Shown here: one piece after another, positions 41,160 to 51,478 of the stretch
Layout: the number at the start of each line of letters is the position of its first letter
Position numbering within the stretch: the first letter of the stretch is position 1
From: Nephrocerus scutellatus
Lineage: Eukaryota; Arthropoda; Insecta; Diptera; Pipunculidae
Reading direction: 5' to 3'
NCBI GenBank assembly: GCA_947095585.1
Contig: OX352762.1
Location: 49,151,540 to 49,215,539, forward strand
Length of the DNA stretch: 64,000 nucleotides
The notes under the pieces: generated by a model
What the model was told of the DNA's origin: nothing
The model's database searches: none
The model's input: only the letters and a program-made list of their open reading frames with translations
Program-made: the position numbers and the translations under genes

Positions 41160-42290
41160 GTTACCGATAATCAGAAAGCTGTAGCAGTCAGAGCACTCTT
41201 GGATTCTGGTTCACAGTTAAATTTTATTTCGAAATCACTGTCGTCCAAGCTGAGTTTACCATTAACCAAAAAGCAATTATGCATTAATGGAATCGGAGGT
41301 TATTCCACGCAGTCAATGGGTGTCATCACAATAAACGTCCAATCCAGAATCGGAAACTTTGCAGCAGATCTAGAAGTTTACGTCTTATCCAAAATAAAGT
41401 GCAATCAACCATCAATCTACAATGCTCGAGAGAAATTTGGGCTACCTAATGATCGCCGAGCTATCGATTTATTAATCGGAAATGATCTTACGATATCAAT
41501 TTGGATGGTCGTTTGCAGCTAGAAAATGGAATAATATTGCAAAATACCACATTGGGATGGATTGTGGCTGGGAGATGTGGATTGGCGGAAGGTAGGAAGG
41601 AGAGTTCACTTTGTGCCATTAGTTCATTAGATCAGAAACTCGAGCGTTTCTGGAACTTGGACGAAGACCAGGTCAAGCCGCCTCCGACTACGAAGGATGA
41701 AAATCCGTGCGAGCAGCACTTTCTTAGCACTCATTATCGTAACGAGGTTAGACGATTTTTATTGCGGTTGCCATTTTTAAAACCGGTTCAATTGCTTGGT
41801 GATTCTGCGAAAATGGCGTTGAAAAGGTTTTTGAGCCTGTAATCAAATACCAATGGTTTTGATCGCGATCTGGCGACCGTATTATTAAGGTTTCGATCAT
41901 ACGCGTGGGTGGTTAGTTCGGATGTCGTCAAAATGTATCGGCAATTCCTAGTGCACCACGAGGACCGCCACTATCAGTGTACATATTGGAGATGTTATTC
42001 CAGCGATCCAGTTCAAACCTATCAGTTAAACACGGTTACCTACGATTTGGGTCCGGCATCGTACATGGCATCAAGATGCATACAAGAATTGGTTGCACAA
42101 TACCAGAATAAGTTTTCTCATGCTACCGAGCGCATCGCCAAAGCGTGCTACGTGGATAATTTACTAACGGGTTCAAGTTCCGTAGATGAATTAGCTAGAA
42201 TTAAATTCCAAATTTCTCGAATAAATTTACGAAGCGCAATGTCGTTTCAGATGTGGCAAAAATATTTGACCCTTTAGGCTTGATAACTTC
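41160..42290 (+). pseudogene. BEL/Pao protease and reverse transcriptase
   Basis: Protease: ALLDSGSQLNFISKSLSSKL (41190) with catalytic DSG, then IDLLIGNDL (41468). The linker NTTLGWIVAGRCG and QKLERFWNLDE (41540-41660) is typical of Pao. RT palm is partly deleted; 41909-42277 has VSSDVVKMYRQFLVHHEDR, TYDLGPASYMASRCIQELV and the catalytic CYVDNLLTGSSSVDEL, where the second D of YVDD is N. Several shifts separate the three frames (41199, 41501, 41909). Dead by shifts and by the D-to-N change. Confidence 0.88.
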
Positions 42291-42324
42291 TGTCGTCGTT
42301 TTAGCCAAGATGTTTATGCAGTAA

Positions 42325-43000
42325 TTGTGGTCATTGAAGATTGGTTGGGATGAGCAATTGCCACTGGAGGTTCGTGATGAATGGTTAACATACAGAAACG
42401 CGCTCTCGGAGTTGAACCAATTGAGAGTTCCTCGGCATGTGTTTGACGGCTGTCCGCATCCTAAGGAGGTGCAGTTGCATTGTTTTGCCGATGCTAGCGA
42501 GAAGGCGTATGGCGGATGTATTTATGTGCATAGTAGATGCAACGATAAAGCAATTTGTCGACTAGTGTGCTCCAAGTCAAGGGTTGCACCTAAAGGTAAA
42601 AATATTCCGCGACTTGAGTTAAGTGTTGGTTTCCAGGATGGCTGCAAAATATAAGGGAGTTATTAACTATCCGGTTGATGGCTTGTATTTTTGAAGTGAT
42701 TCAACGATCGTGCTCTCCACTGGATTAATACACCAATAGACGACCTAGAGATTTTTGTTGAGAATCGTATCAGGACTATCCGTCAGCTGTCATTGCGGGA
42801 AGGTTGGCGTCATGTAAATTCAAAAGCCAATCCGGCTGACATCGTCTCACGGGGATTGAAGCCATCATTATTGATCGCTTCCGAATTGTGGTGGAATGGC
42901 CCGAGTTATTTATTACAAGATCCTAAAGAATGGATCTGCTGGCAGATAAATTACATAACTAAACTAAATTACATAAATTACATGACTGTATCAGCAGTAG
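42325..43000 (+). pseudogene. BEL/Pao RNase H region
   Basis: The frame 42325-42654 has IGWDEQLPLEVRDEWLTYRN and HCFADASEKAYGGCIYVHS, the RNase H first strand with the catalytic D, then SRVAPKGKNIPRLEL. A shift follows; at 42760 RIRTIRQLSLREGWRHVN-type text and NPADIVSRGLKPSLL continue. Confidence 0.85.
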
Positions 43001-43860
43001 AAGTCGAGTACTATATGCTTTCGGGGTTGCATTGCCGGGATTCATTCATAACCTTACAGCGTACATTTGGTTTTGTCATGCGTTATTTACACAATCTGCT
43101 TTGGAAGGATAAAAAACGCCATGGTAAGATATCATTTGTGGAGCTTGTTGCTGGACATAATGCTTTTATTCGAGCGGTGCAGCTAAGTGCTTTTGGTAAC
43201 GATGTAAAAAAAATTTCTAAAGCGGGTCATCAACTAAAGATGAAATGCCTGCGGTCACTGGATGCCTTTCAGGAAGATAAAGGTCTGATACGCGTTGGTG
43301 GGCGGGGCAAATTTGCAATATACATGAGGCCTCAAGGTTTGTTGGCAGCGGTTCGTCAGCGATACTGGCTGATCGCTGGAAGACGAGTAGTCAATACTGT
43401 GGTACACAATTGCGTTATCTGCAGCCTTGCTAAACCAAAAATGTTTCAGCAATTTATGGGAGATCTTCCTAAGGACCGAGTCACAGTGGCATATCCATTT
43501 CATGTCACAGGAGTTGATTATTGTGGCCCAATTTACGTCTATTACAATATACGAAAGCATATTTAGCGGTTTTTGTTTGCTGTATCACGAGAGCTGTGCA
43601 TAATAATTTCTGACAACGGCCGTAATTTTATTGGCGCAAACAACCAACTACGCGAATTGGCGAATTTATTGATAAGCAATAATTTAGACGACGAAATACA
43701 TTCCTGGTGCCAACAAAGTCGAATTGTGTGGCAGTTTGCGCCGCTAGGCTCTCCTCATTTTGGTGGTATTTATGAGGCAGCAAAATTCCACCTAAAGAGA
43801 ATTACGCATAATATCAGATTCACTTTCGAGGAGATGGCAACGATATTAAAAAAAAATTAA
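43000..43860 (+). pseudogene. BEL/Pao integrase, truncated
   Basis: GLIRVGGRGKFAIY begins the zinc domain; RQRYWLIAGRRVVNTVVHNC and VICSLAKPK complete it. The first catalytic aspartate is in FHVTGVDYCGPIYV (43510). A stop at 43566 is followed in another frame by IIISDNGRNFIGA (second aspartate, 43605) and FAPLGSPHFGGIYEAAKFHL (glutamate region). The end of integrase and the 3' LTR are missing. Confidence 0.85.
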
Positions 43861-44134
43861 CGGCTAATGATTTGAACGCTTTTTTTATTACAACAATTTT
43901 GGAATGTGCTGACGGTCGTGGGAAAGGGCTGCACGGTCACACCACAAGAAAAACATAAGCAAGCAAAATCATAACGAGTGAGGCAATTATCTCAGCTTAC
44001 CTACGAACCTCATATCATGTGCGTTGTGCTTGACGTTTTACAGAAAAATGTTCATATAATATAATATAATCTGTTCCATAGAATATGGTGAATTGACAAC
44101 ACTATATTATACATTAGCAAAATATGTTATCTTA
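43861..44134 (-). other. No gene; candidate 3' LTR piece of the errantivirus-like element to the right
   Basis: Lies directly beyond the end of the minus-strand env remnant, where a 3' LTR is expected. The sequence has an ATAATATAATATAAT run but no proven LTR ends. The base pair A44134/T44135 is the paralogous empty site of the Helitron end at 24686. Confidence 0.35.
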
Positions 44135-44640
44135 TTTCTAAGAATTTTGTCCATATTCCCCCGCGTTGAGCTCCTTGAGGTCAACTATGGTTCTAAATTT
44201 CAAATTGAAAATTATGTGCTTGTCTAGGAGCTGGAGTTGGCGCAGGCATGGTGGGATTTAGAGCGTTGAATTTAAACCAACCAAAGTACGCAACACAAAC
44301 AATCGCCAGGATTAACGCAACATAGCTAACGGTGAACTGATTAGCTTCATGTGGTAGCCAGCCATAGGATCCGGTTCCATCATTTGTAGATCACTAATTT
44401 GCTTTTGGAGTTCTGAAGTGTCATTATTGGAGGGAAGTGTAAGATTCATCGGGTAGTTAATGTAATGAACAGAGATTTTACTAAAGATGCTGCTTATGTT
44501 AATTGACGGCCAGAATGATGATCTCATTGTCGTTGAGTACAAATTGTGGGAAAAAATTTTTGCTCCGTGTTGTTTTATAATACAACTAGATGTTCCCGGG
44601 CGCTTTGCTACCCGCAGACATGAACCCACGTCTTTCGCTT
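44135..44640 (-). pseudogene. Errantivirus-like Env C-terminus, second copy
   Basis: Matches 24687-24847 plus 27032-27110 without the LINE. On the minus strand the frame 44629-44312 reads FWPSINISSIFSKISVHYIN, LPSNNDTSELQKQISDLQ and MEPDPMAG; the membrane segment YVALILAIVCVAYFGW lies in a different frame, so there is a shift between the stalk and the membrane anchor. It is a dead fragment of a fusion-type envelope gene of an insect element. Confidence 0.72.
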
Positions 44641-45189
44641 ACCATCGCATGGTGGGGGGTGTACTATAACTTATAACCATAGAGTAATACGCACTAAGCA
44701 CATAGTCTTAGACTTTTCTATGGGCAGCCTAGTACGTAAAAAACCGAGCACAGAAAGCAGCGCGGTGAACAGTGCAGCACACAGTCAACGCATTCGCTCG
44801 GCCGTTTTTTCGTTAACCGTGAAAGTCCATTCTAAATACTGGTGAAAGTATTTTGAAATCCGTCCAGTAGTTTCGAAGATTACCTCCTACATACAAATCA
44901 ACATTACCTCTTTATATCTTTATAAATTTTAATTTTGCGACCTACGATGTATTCTTGCGCGTGCTGTAATGAATCTAAATAAATGTCAAAAATAGCGGTA
45001 TTACCACCTACGATCTTGAAAACAGCGCCACCTATCGGGTCCAAATTTCACAAAAACCCAAATAGCAACGAAACAAACGTATGGTTAAAATCTGAAGTTC
45101 CTAGTAAGAAACAGAAAAACCGTTATATTTTGACCACAGCGCCACCTAGCTCAAACCGAAACAAAAACCCAAACCGCTAAAATCGTAAT
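44641..45189. other. Non-coding stretch with a degenerate ~116-bp repeat
   Basis: Seems to be an insertion between two env pieces. ACAGCGCCACCTA occurs near 45024 and 45140, each followed by CAAAAACCCAAA, TATGGT(T/G)AAAATC and GTTCCT, which defines two diverged units. Origin not recognised; a short non-autonomous element is possible. Confidence 0.4.
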
Positions 45190-46071
45190 CTATGGTGAAA
45201 ATCCTGCTATGTCTGGTTCCTGAGAAAGGCTATCCCAATCATTACAGACACCATTTTTATATATTAGATTTGCCTTGGTTTTCAAAATACCGTATCCAGA
45301 GATAATTTTAGTGAAAACAGTCTCGAGGCACACTATGTTGATCGTGATTTCTGTTCTGGTAAAGAGAAAAGCCACTCACTAGGATTCAGTAGTTGTGTCC
45401 ACTCAGCAGCTTCGTTCAATGTTTCGGAGGCACAGCTACTTGGTGGCTGTTGGTTATACAAAAGTTTAAACTCACTGTTGAATCTAAAATTATTTATTTC
45501 GGCCGGCATAAGTTTCGACCGGTCTGGTAACATTCTTGCTGTCAGAAATGGTCTAATACCCTGCATAATAAAAAAGCAAACGTGTCCACCATCTTGAAGT
45601 ATTACTCTTCGTTTTCGCTTTGTTCATATTGCATCTGCATGTGTAATGAACGAAGAGCGTTGAAAATTGTCATCTGAGGCTTATTAAAAATAAATTGAAA
45701 ATTGTTATTTGAAACTTATTAAAAAGTGTTGTGTTATTATTTTCAATACAGTCCACTTGTTTCATCGAAACACAAGAGTCCAATATATAGCGCAACATTT
45801 GGTCCTATACAAGCCGGATCATTGCATAGTCAGCCATTTTTAAAAAGTTGTGGAATTTTTGTGCAGTGTGCACAGTTTTCGAGTGAAAATTTGTACATGT
45901 GTTTGTAATTTGTTCAGGACGAATGATAGATTGCTGCAAGTCATTACAATTATTTGTAATTTTCAAAATTGGTGTATTACCGTTGTCAAAGGTAATATTC
46001 GCCAAATATCTGTAATATCAAAATCGTCGCAGCGTCCATATTTGGGATTTTGTACACCGCATTCTCGATAA
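45190..46071 (-). pseudogene. Probable errantivirus-like Env middle part, decayed
   Basis: Overlapping minus frames 45566-45333 (LLNPSEWLFSLPEQKS) and 45375-45190 (RTEITINIVCLETVFTKIIS, GYGILKTKANLIYKN) together resemble the late ectodomain of insect retroelement Env proteins, where a W-L-F/Y-x-L-P block and an I-x-G-x-G-x-L block precede the stalk. It lies in the right order before the C-terminal piece at 44640. Text at 46071-45805 is open in patches but not firmly assigned. No furin-like site or fusion peptide could be recognised. Confidence 0.45.
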
Positions 46072-46440
46072 GACAAAAGTTTTTGTGGCATTATTTTACA
46101 TGTACCGCATTTTGCAGCCAAGGAGAATTTATGTCGCATTAACGTAGTGTTTTATGGTAAAACATGCATATATACGAAGTTCCAGTTATAAATTTTGCGT
46201 TAATCTGCAATACCGACCATATCGTGCCGCTGTTAACAAATTTAGATGCCGAAGTTATAACGCAGTAAGCAATAATCAACAACCATAGTTGAAATATTTA
46301 TGTATCCAGGCCATCTGTAAATTTAACATTTAGACGGGAGAATATTCTATTATACATCAGCATTGATCAGGTTTTTCGTATTATTATTTTATTGCTCTAT
46401 ATATTATAAATTTGTTATCTAGTGTCGAAAATTTAGGTCT
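46072..46440. other. No gene seen
   Basis: AT-rich sequence between env remnants and BEL Gag pieces with no readable motif. Confidence 0.3.
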
Positions 46441-46720
46441 CTGTTCGTATTGTTGACAATCCAGAGGCAATTCCTGCGTCCGCCAACCCATTGTCCATTC
46501 CACTTCCGGAGATACCGTTGCCAAAGTTTGACGGTGAGTTTTTATCTTGGATCGAATTTAGGGAAATTTATTTACAACGGGGGTACATAATGATTGCAGG
46601 TTAAATTCTTTTTTGAAATTTACATATTTGCGAGAATGTTTAAAAGGGGGTTACGCTTATTAATTTATAGAGGAAATACCAAATTCAGAACAAAATTTTG
46701 ATCAGGTGTGGAAATCGTTA
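46441..46720 (+). pseudogene. BEL/Pao Gag fragment
   Basis: PLSIPLPEIPLPKFDGEFLS followed by WIEFREIYLQRG is the conserved capsid start of BEL/Pao Gag (family pattern LPxxxLPxFxG...W..F.D.F). The frame then breaks; Gag resumes inside the 352-bp repeats. Confidence 0.75.
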
Positions 46721-47755
46721 TTCAAACATTATGAAAATGAACCACGGATTAAAACCTTACACATGCAATTGCTGTACGAGTTGAAATCCATAAGAAAAGA
46801 CAATTGTGTAGTCAAATTGAAGACATTTATTAATTCATTCTGGAAGCAATACAATCAATACTCTTAAGGCGCTCAAAGCTGCTGTTGAACATTGGGATTT
46901 ATTCCTTGTCTATCACGTCAATCAATCAATTACTTGATTCAGCTTCACGTCATCAAATCGAGATGAAAACCCATTTATAGGGATCAAACGATAACCGAAG
47001 TTATGGAAATTCCAAGCGATCGAGCTCATGTTCTGGAGGCGATGTCTCCAATGTCGATGTCGCAAAATTCCATTCAAACATTATGAAAATGAACCACGGA
47101 TTAAAACCTTACACATGCAATTGCTGTACGAGTTGAAATCCATAAGAAAAGACAATTGTGTAGTCAAATTGAAGACATTTATTAATTCATTCTGGAAGCA
47201 ATACAATCAATACTCTTAAGGCGCTCAAAGCTGCTGTTGAACATTGGGATTTATTCCTTGTCTATCACGTCAATCAATCAATTACTTGATTCAGCTTCAC
47301 GTCATCAAATCGAGATGAAAACCCATTTATAGGGATCAAACGATAACCGAAGTTATGGAAATTCCAAGCGATCGAGCTCATGTTCTGGAGGCGATGTCTC
47401 CAATGTCGATGTCGCAAAATTCCATTCAAACATTATGAAAATGAACCACGGATTAAAACCTTACACATGCAATTGCTGTACGAGTTGAAATCCATAAGAA
47501 AAGACAATTGTGTAGTCAAATTGAAGACATTTATTAATTCATTCTGGAAGCAATACAATCAATGCTCTCAAGGCGCTCAAAGCTGCTGTTGAACATTGGG
47601 ATTTTTCCTTGTCTATCACGTCAATCAATCAATTACTTGATTCAGCTTCACGTCATCAAATCGAGATGAAAACCCATTTATAGGGATCAAACGATAACCG
47701 AAGTTATGGAAATTCCAAGCGATCGGGCTCATGTTCTGGAGGCGATGTCTCCAAT
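46721..47755 (+). repeat. 352-bp repeats of BEL Gag, three copies (copy 1 of the large unit)
   Basis: TTCAAACATTATGAAAATG recurs at 46721, 47073 and 47425. Each unit encodes HYENEPRIKTLHMQLLYELK and SFWKQYNQ, then, in shifted frames, ALKAAVEHWD. Units are joined by TCGCAAAATTCCATTCAAAC. The third differs slightly (CAATGCTCTCAAGG, GGATTTTTCC) and ends by running on into single-copy Gag at CTCCAATTAATTC. So the Gag segment was triplicated before the 3,140-bp duplication. Confidence 0.93.
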
Positions 47756-47834
47756 TAATTCTAAAACCGCAAAATTTCAGCCTATAACCACAAACCCAAA
47801 AGCCTACCCTGTCCTTAGTTTCCAATATTAAAAA

Positions 47835-48037
47835 TACAATCAGCTGTTTTTATTGCAATGGTAAGCATGTGATTTACAGATCTGACAAATTTATACCATT
47901 ATCCTGGAAGGAGAAAAACCAATGGGTACATGACAAGAAATTATGTTCGAATTGTTTCGGTTCTCACCATATTTCAAATTGCAAATCGAAATATGCTTGT
48001 CATAAATGTAAAAAGAGACATCACTTTGCTGCATATA
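47835..48037 (+). pseudogene. BEL/Pao Gag zinc knuckle (copy 1)
   Basis: CFYCNGKHV near 47840, LSWKEKNQWVHDKKLCSNC, FGSHHISNC and KYACHKCKKRHHF are the Cys/His clusters of Pao-type Gag. The reading stops making sense at 48038 where the mariner derivative begins. Confidence 0.85.
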
Positions 48038-48338
48038 ACGGGTGTTTTTTTGGGAGGTTTGTTTTTCCGATAGATGTCGTTTTATTTTATGACAGTTGTT
48101 TTGACAGCTCAAAGTGGCATTTCTACTCAGTATTGTTTGGCAAATCATTATGAAAAAAAAAAAAAAAAAAAAATGACATTTGTGAAAAATAGTCGTGGTA
48201 GCCATATGCCAGAAATTGTGTTTAAATGTTAAATGCCAAAAAATTATCTACCAAATAAAAAAAAATTTTGGTCATTTCATAATTTTATATGTGTTTTATT
48301 CAAAAAAAAAATCGGCAACCTCTTAAAAAAACACCCGT
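48038..48338. mobile_element. Non-autonomous mariner derivative, 301 bp (copy 1)
   Basis: The first ~115 bp match the start of the 1,284-bp mariner through CAAATCATTATG, and the last ~165 bp match its end from GTGAAAAATAGTCGTGG. About 1 kb of transposase is replaced by a run of about 20 A. A 19-bp insert (around CTACCAAATAAAAAAA) precedes the right end. TA lies on both sides (48036-48037 and 48339-48340). With both inverted repeats it could have been moved by the family transposase. Confidence 0.93.
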
Positions 48339-49840
48339 TATAATCTTAATACTTCTGCGGGAGTGAAGTAGAAGTTACAACTTTTTATGAAGCCCATACA
48401 TTGGCTAGCTCTTTTTGAAATTTCATAAATATGTTCCTCCAGGAAAGATCCCTTGATACTTTTAAACCTAACAACTTAAGCAAATCTGATCTCGCAGTAT
48501 GGGCACCATTAATAACAGGTGGAACATAATGTTGAACTGTCTTCTGAGAAAAAAGAAAAGACTGAAATTTATTTGGGTTAAATTCTACTCTATTAGAAAT
48601 GCCCCAATCGAGAATGACTTGAATATTCGACAGAATAGTCAAATTCATTAATTCACGCGAAATATTCAAGCGTGAATTGCATTTTTTTTTGACTGACAAA
48701 CTCAATAGAAGCCGATAGTGTTGTATCATCAGCAAATGAATGCATATCACAGGCTGTAGAAGACAACAGGTCTTTGATATATATCAAAAAGAGCGTGGGC
48801 GACAGGGATGACCCTTGAGGTACGCCATAATTAATCCCATGTGAAGCTGCAGATATACCTTTTAATACAACTTTTATTTTACGGTTCCTTAAATAATCCT
48901 CAATCCATGCAATGAGAGAGGAGTGTAAGTTCAGCGCACGAATCTTATTAATAAGACAATCATGCCATACTCTATCAAAAGCTTTAGAAATATCTAAAAA
49001 AATAACGCTTGATTCACCAAGGTTTTCAATGCTTCGCTCCAAACAATGAGTCATGCACGTCATGAGTTCACCTGAAGAGCGATTTTTACGAAATCCATAC
49101 TGCACATCGGATAAAAGAACATTCGAATTCAAATAGTTCATAAGTCTGAAAATAGCGATAGATTTCATTACCTTCGATAGAACCGACAACAAAGCAATAG
49201 GACGGTAGTTCGTTTATCACCTTTTTTCGGAACGGGTTGTATATTTGCTATTTTCCAAATTGATGGAAAAACACCTGACTTCATTGAGAGATGAAACAAT
49301 TTTCTAAGCGGTTTTGCCAAAGTATGATGACATCTTTTCAATTTTACTGGCGGAATACCTTCGGGGCCAGTCGCTTTATTGGGGTCAAGTTCTTTAAGAA
49401 TCTTTGAAACAACCCGTTTCCTGAAATAGATTTTAGACATACCTGGGCCTAGATTAGGGAGAATTGGAGGGCTTTGGTTAGTTAAAGCAAGGGTAGGGAT
49501 AATGGCTGGTGTTATTGAAAATTTGGCTACTACTAATGCATGGTCAGAAAGTCCTAATGGAGTAGATACATCAAATGAATATTTATCTGGCATAGTATTT
49601 AGAAATAAATCTAAAAGGTGAGGTGATTGACCAGAAGTATCGGGATACCTAGTTGGCTTATCAACGAGTTGGTTGAAAAGATTAATATTTGAAAATAGTT
49701 CTGCATTTTCACCAGAACTATCTCTACCATTCGATTAGGTCAACCATGAATCATTGTGGACATTAAAATCGCCCAAAACACCCAATTCTGATAATGAGGA
49801 TTGGTAAATTTTGCCTATAGTTAAACTCATTTTTAGTGTC
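48339..49840 (-). pseudogene. CR1-like LINE, inverted (copy 1, cut at the duplication border)
   Basis: Minus frames: KIYFRKRVVSKILKELDPNK and ATGPEGIPPVKLKRC (49593-49168); DVQYGFRKNRSSGELM, FLDISKAFDRVWHDC, GVPQGSSLSPTLF and the catalytic HSFADDTTLS (49192-48653); then NPNKFQSFLFSQK and LLGLKVSRDLSWR (48750-48385). The frame changes at about 49180 and 48700. C-terminal thumb end is missing on the left, where the mariner derivative abuts. The endonuclease start is cut off at 49840 by the duplication border. Confidence 0.87.
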
Positions 49841-49860
49841 ATCAGGTGTGGAAATCGTTA

Positions 49861-50895
49861 TTCAAACATTATGAAAATGAACCACGGATTAAAACCTTAC
49901 ACATGCAATTGCTGTACGAGTTGAAATCCATAAGAAAAGACAATTGTGTAGTCAAATTGAAGACATTTATTAATTCATTCTGGAAGCAATACAATCAATA
50001 CTCTTAAGGCGCTCAAAGCTGCTGTTGAACATTGGGATTTATTCCTTGTCTATCACGTCAATCAATCAATTACTTGATTCAGCTTCACGTCATCAAATCG
50101 AGATGAAAACCCATTTATAGGGATCAAACGATAACCGAAGTTATGGAAATTCCAAGCGATCGAGCTCATGTTCTGGAGGCGATGTCTCCAATGTCGATGT
50201 CGCAAAATTCCATTCAAACATTATGAAAATGAACCACGGATTAAAACCTTACACATGCAATTGCTGTACGAGTTGAAATCCATAAGAAAAGACAATTGTG
50301 TAGTCAAATTGAAGACATTTATTAATTCATTCTGGAAGCAATACAATCAATACTCTTAAGGCGCTCAAAGCTGCTGTTGAACATTGGGATTTATTCCTTG
50401 TCTATCACGTCAATCAATCAATTACTTGATTCAGCTTCACGTCATCAAATCGAGATGAAAACCCATTTATAGGGATCAAACGATAACCGAAGTTATGGAA
50501 ATTCCAAGCGATCGAGCTCATGTTCTGGAGGCGATGTCTCCAATGTCGATGTCGCAAAATTCCATTCAAACATTATGAAAATGAACCACGGATTAAAACC
50601 TTACACATGCAATTGCTGTACGAGTTGAAATCCATAAGAAAAGACAATTGTGTAGTCAAATTGAAGACATTTATTAATTCATTCTGGAAGCAATACAATC
50701 AATGCTCTCAAGGCGCTCAAAGCTGCTGTTGAACATTGGGATTTTTCCTTGTCTATCACGTCAATCAATCAATTACTTGATTCAGCTTCACGTCATCAAA
50801 TCGAGATGAAAACCCATTTATAGGGATCAAACGATAACCGAAGTTATGGAAATTCCAAGCGATCGGGCTCATGTTCTGGAGGCGATGTCTCCAAT
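49861..50895 (+). repeat. 352-bp repeats of BEL Gag, three copies (copy 2 of the large unit)
   Basis: Units start at 49861, 50213 and 50565, each 3,140 bp after its partner. The third unit carries the same private changes as in copy 1. Confidence 0.93.
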
Positions 50896-50974
50896 TAATT
50901 CTAAAACCGCAAAATTTCAGCCTATAACCACAAACCCAAAAGCCTACCCTGTCCTTAGTTTCCAATATTAAAAA

Positions 50975-51177
50975 TACAATCAGCTGTTTTTATTGCAATG
51001 GTAAGCATGTGATTTACAGATCTGACAAATTTATACCATTATCCTGGAAGGAGAAAAACCAATGGGTACATGACAAGAAATTATGTTCGAATTGTTTCGG
51101 TTCTCACCATATTTCAAATTGCAAATCGAAATATGCTTGTCATAAATGTAAAAAGAGACATCACTTTGCTGCATATA
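50975..51177 (+). pseudogene. BEL/Pao Gag zinc knuckle (copy 2)
   Basis: Duplicate of 47835-48037 with the same Cys/His clusters and the same cut by the mariner derivative. Confidence 0.85.
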
Positions 51178-51478
51178 ACGGGTGTTTTTTTGGGAGGTTT
51201 GTTTTTCCGATAGATGTCGTTTTATTTTATGACAGTTGTTTTGACAGCTCAAAGTGGCATTTCTACTCAGTATTGTTTGGCAAATCATTATGAAAAAAAA
51301 AAAAAAAAAAAAATGACATTTGTGAAAAATAGTCGTGGTAGCCATATGCCAGAAATTGTGTTTAAATGTTAAATGCCAAAAAATTATCTACCAAATAAAA
51401 AAAAATTTTGGTCATTTCATAATTTTATATGTGTTTTATTCAAAAAAAAAATCGGCAACCTCTTAAAAAAACACCCGT
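51178..51478. mobile_element. Non-autonomous mariner derivative, 301 bp (copy 2)
   Basis: Duplicate of 48038-48338, including the A-run and the 19-bp insert. Confidence 0.93.

Larger units (their letters stand above)
46701..49840. repeat. 3,140-bp tandem duplication, copy 1
   Basis: Starts ATCAGGTGTGGAAATCG and ends TTTTTAGTGTC. The next unit starts with the same bases at 49841. Holds, in order, three 352-bp Gag repeats, a BEL zinc knuckle, a 301-bp mariner derivative and an inverted CR1-like LINE up to the endonuclease. I found no difference from copy 2 by eye. Confidence 0.95.
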
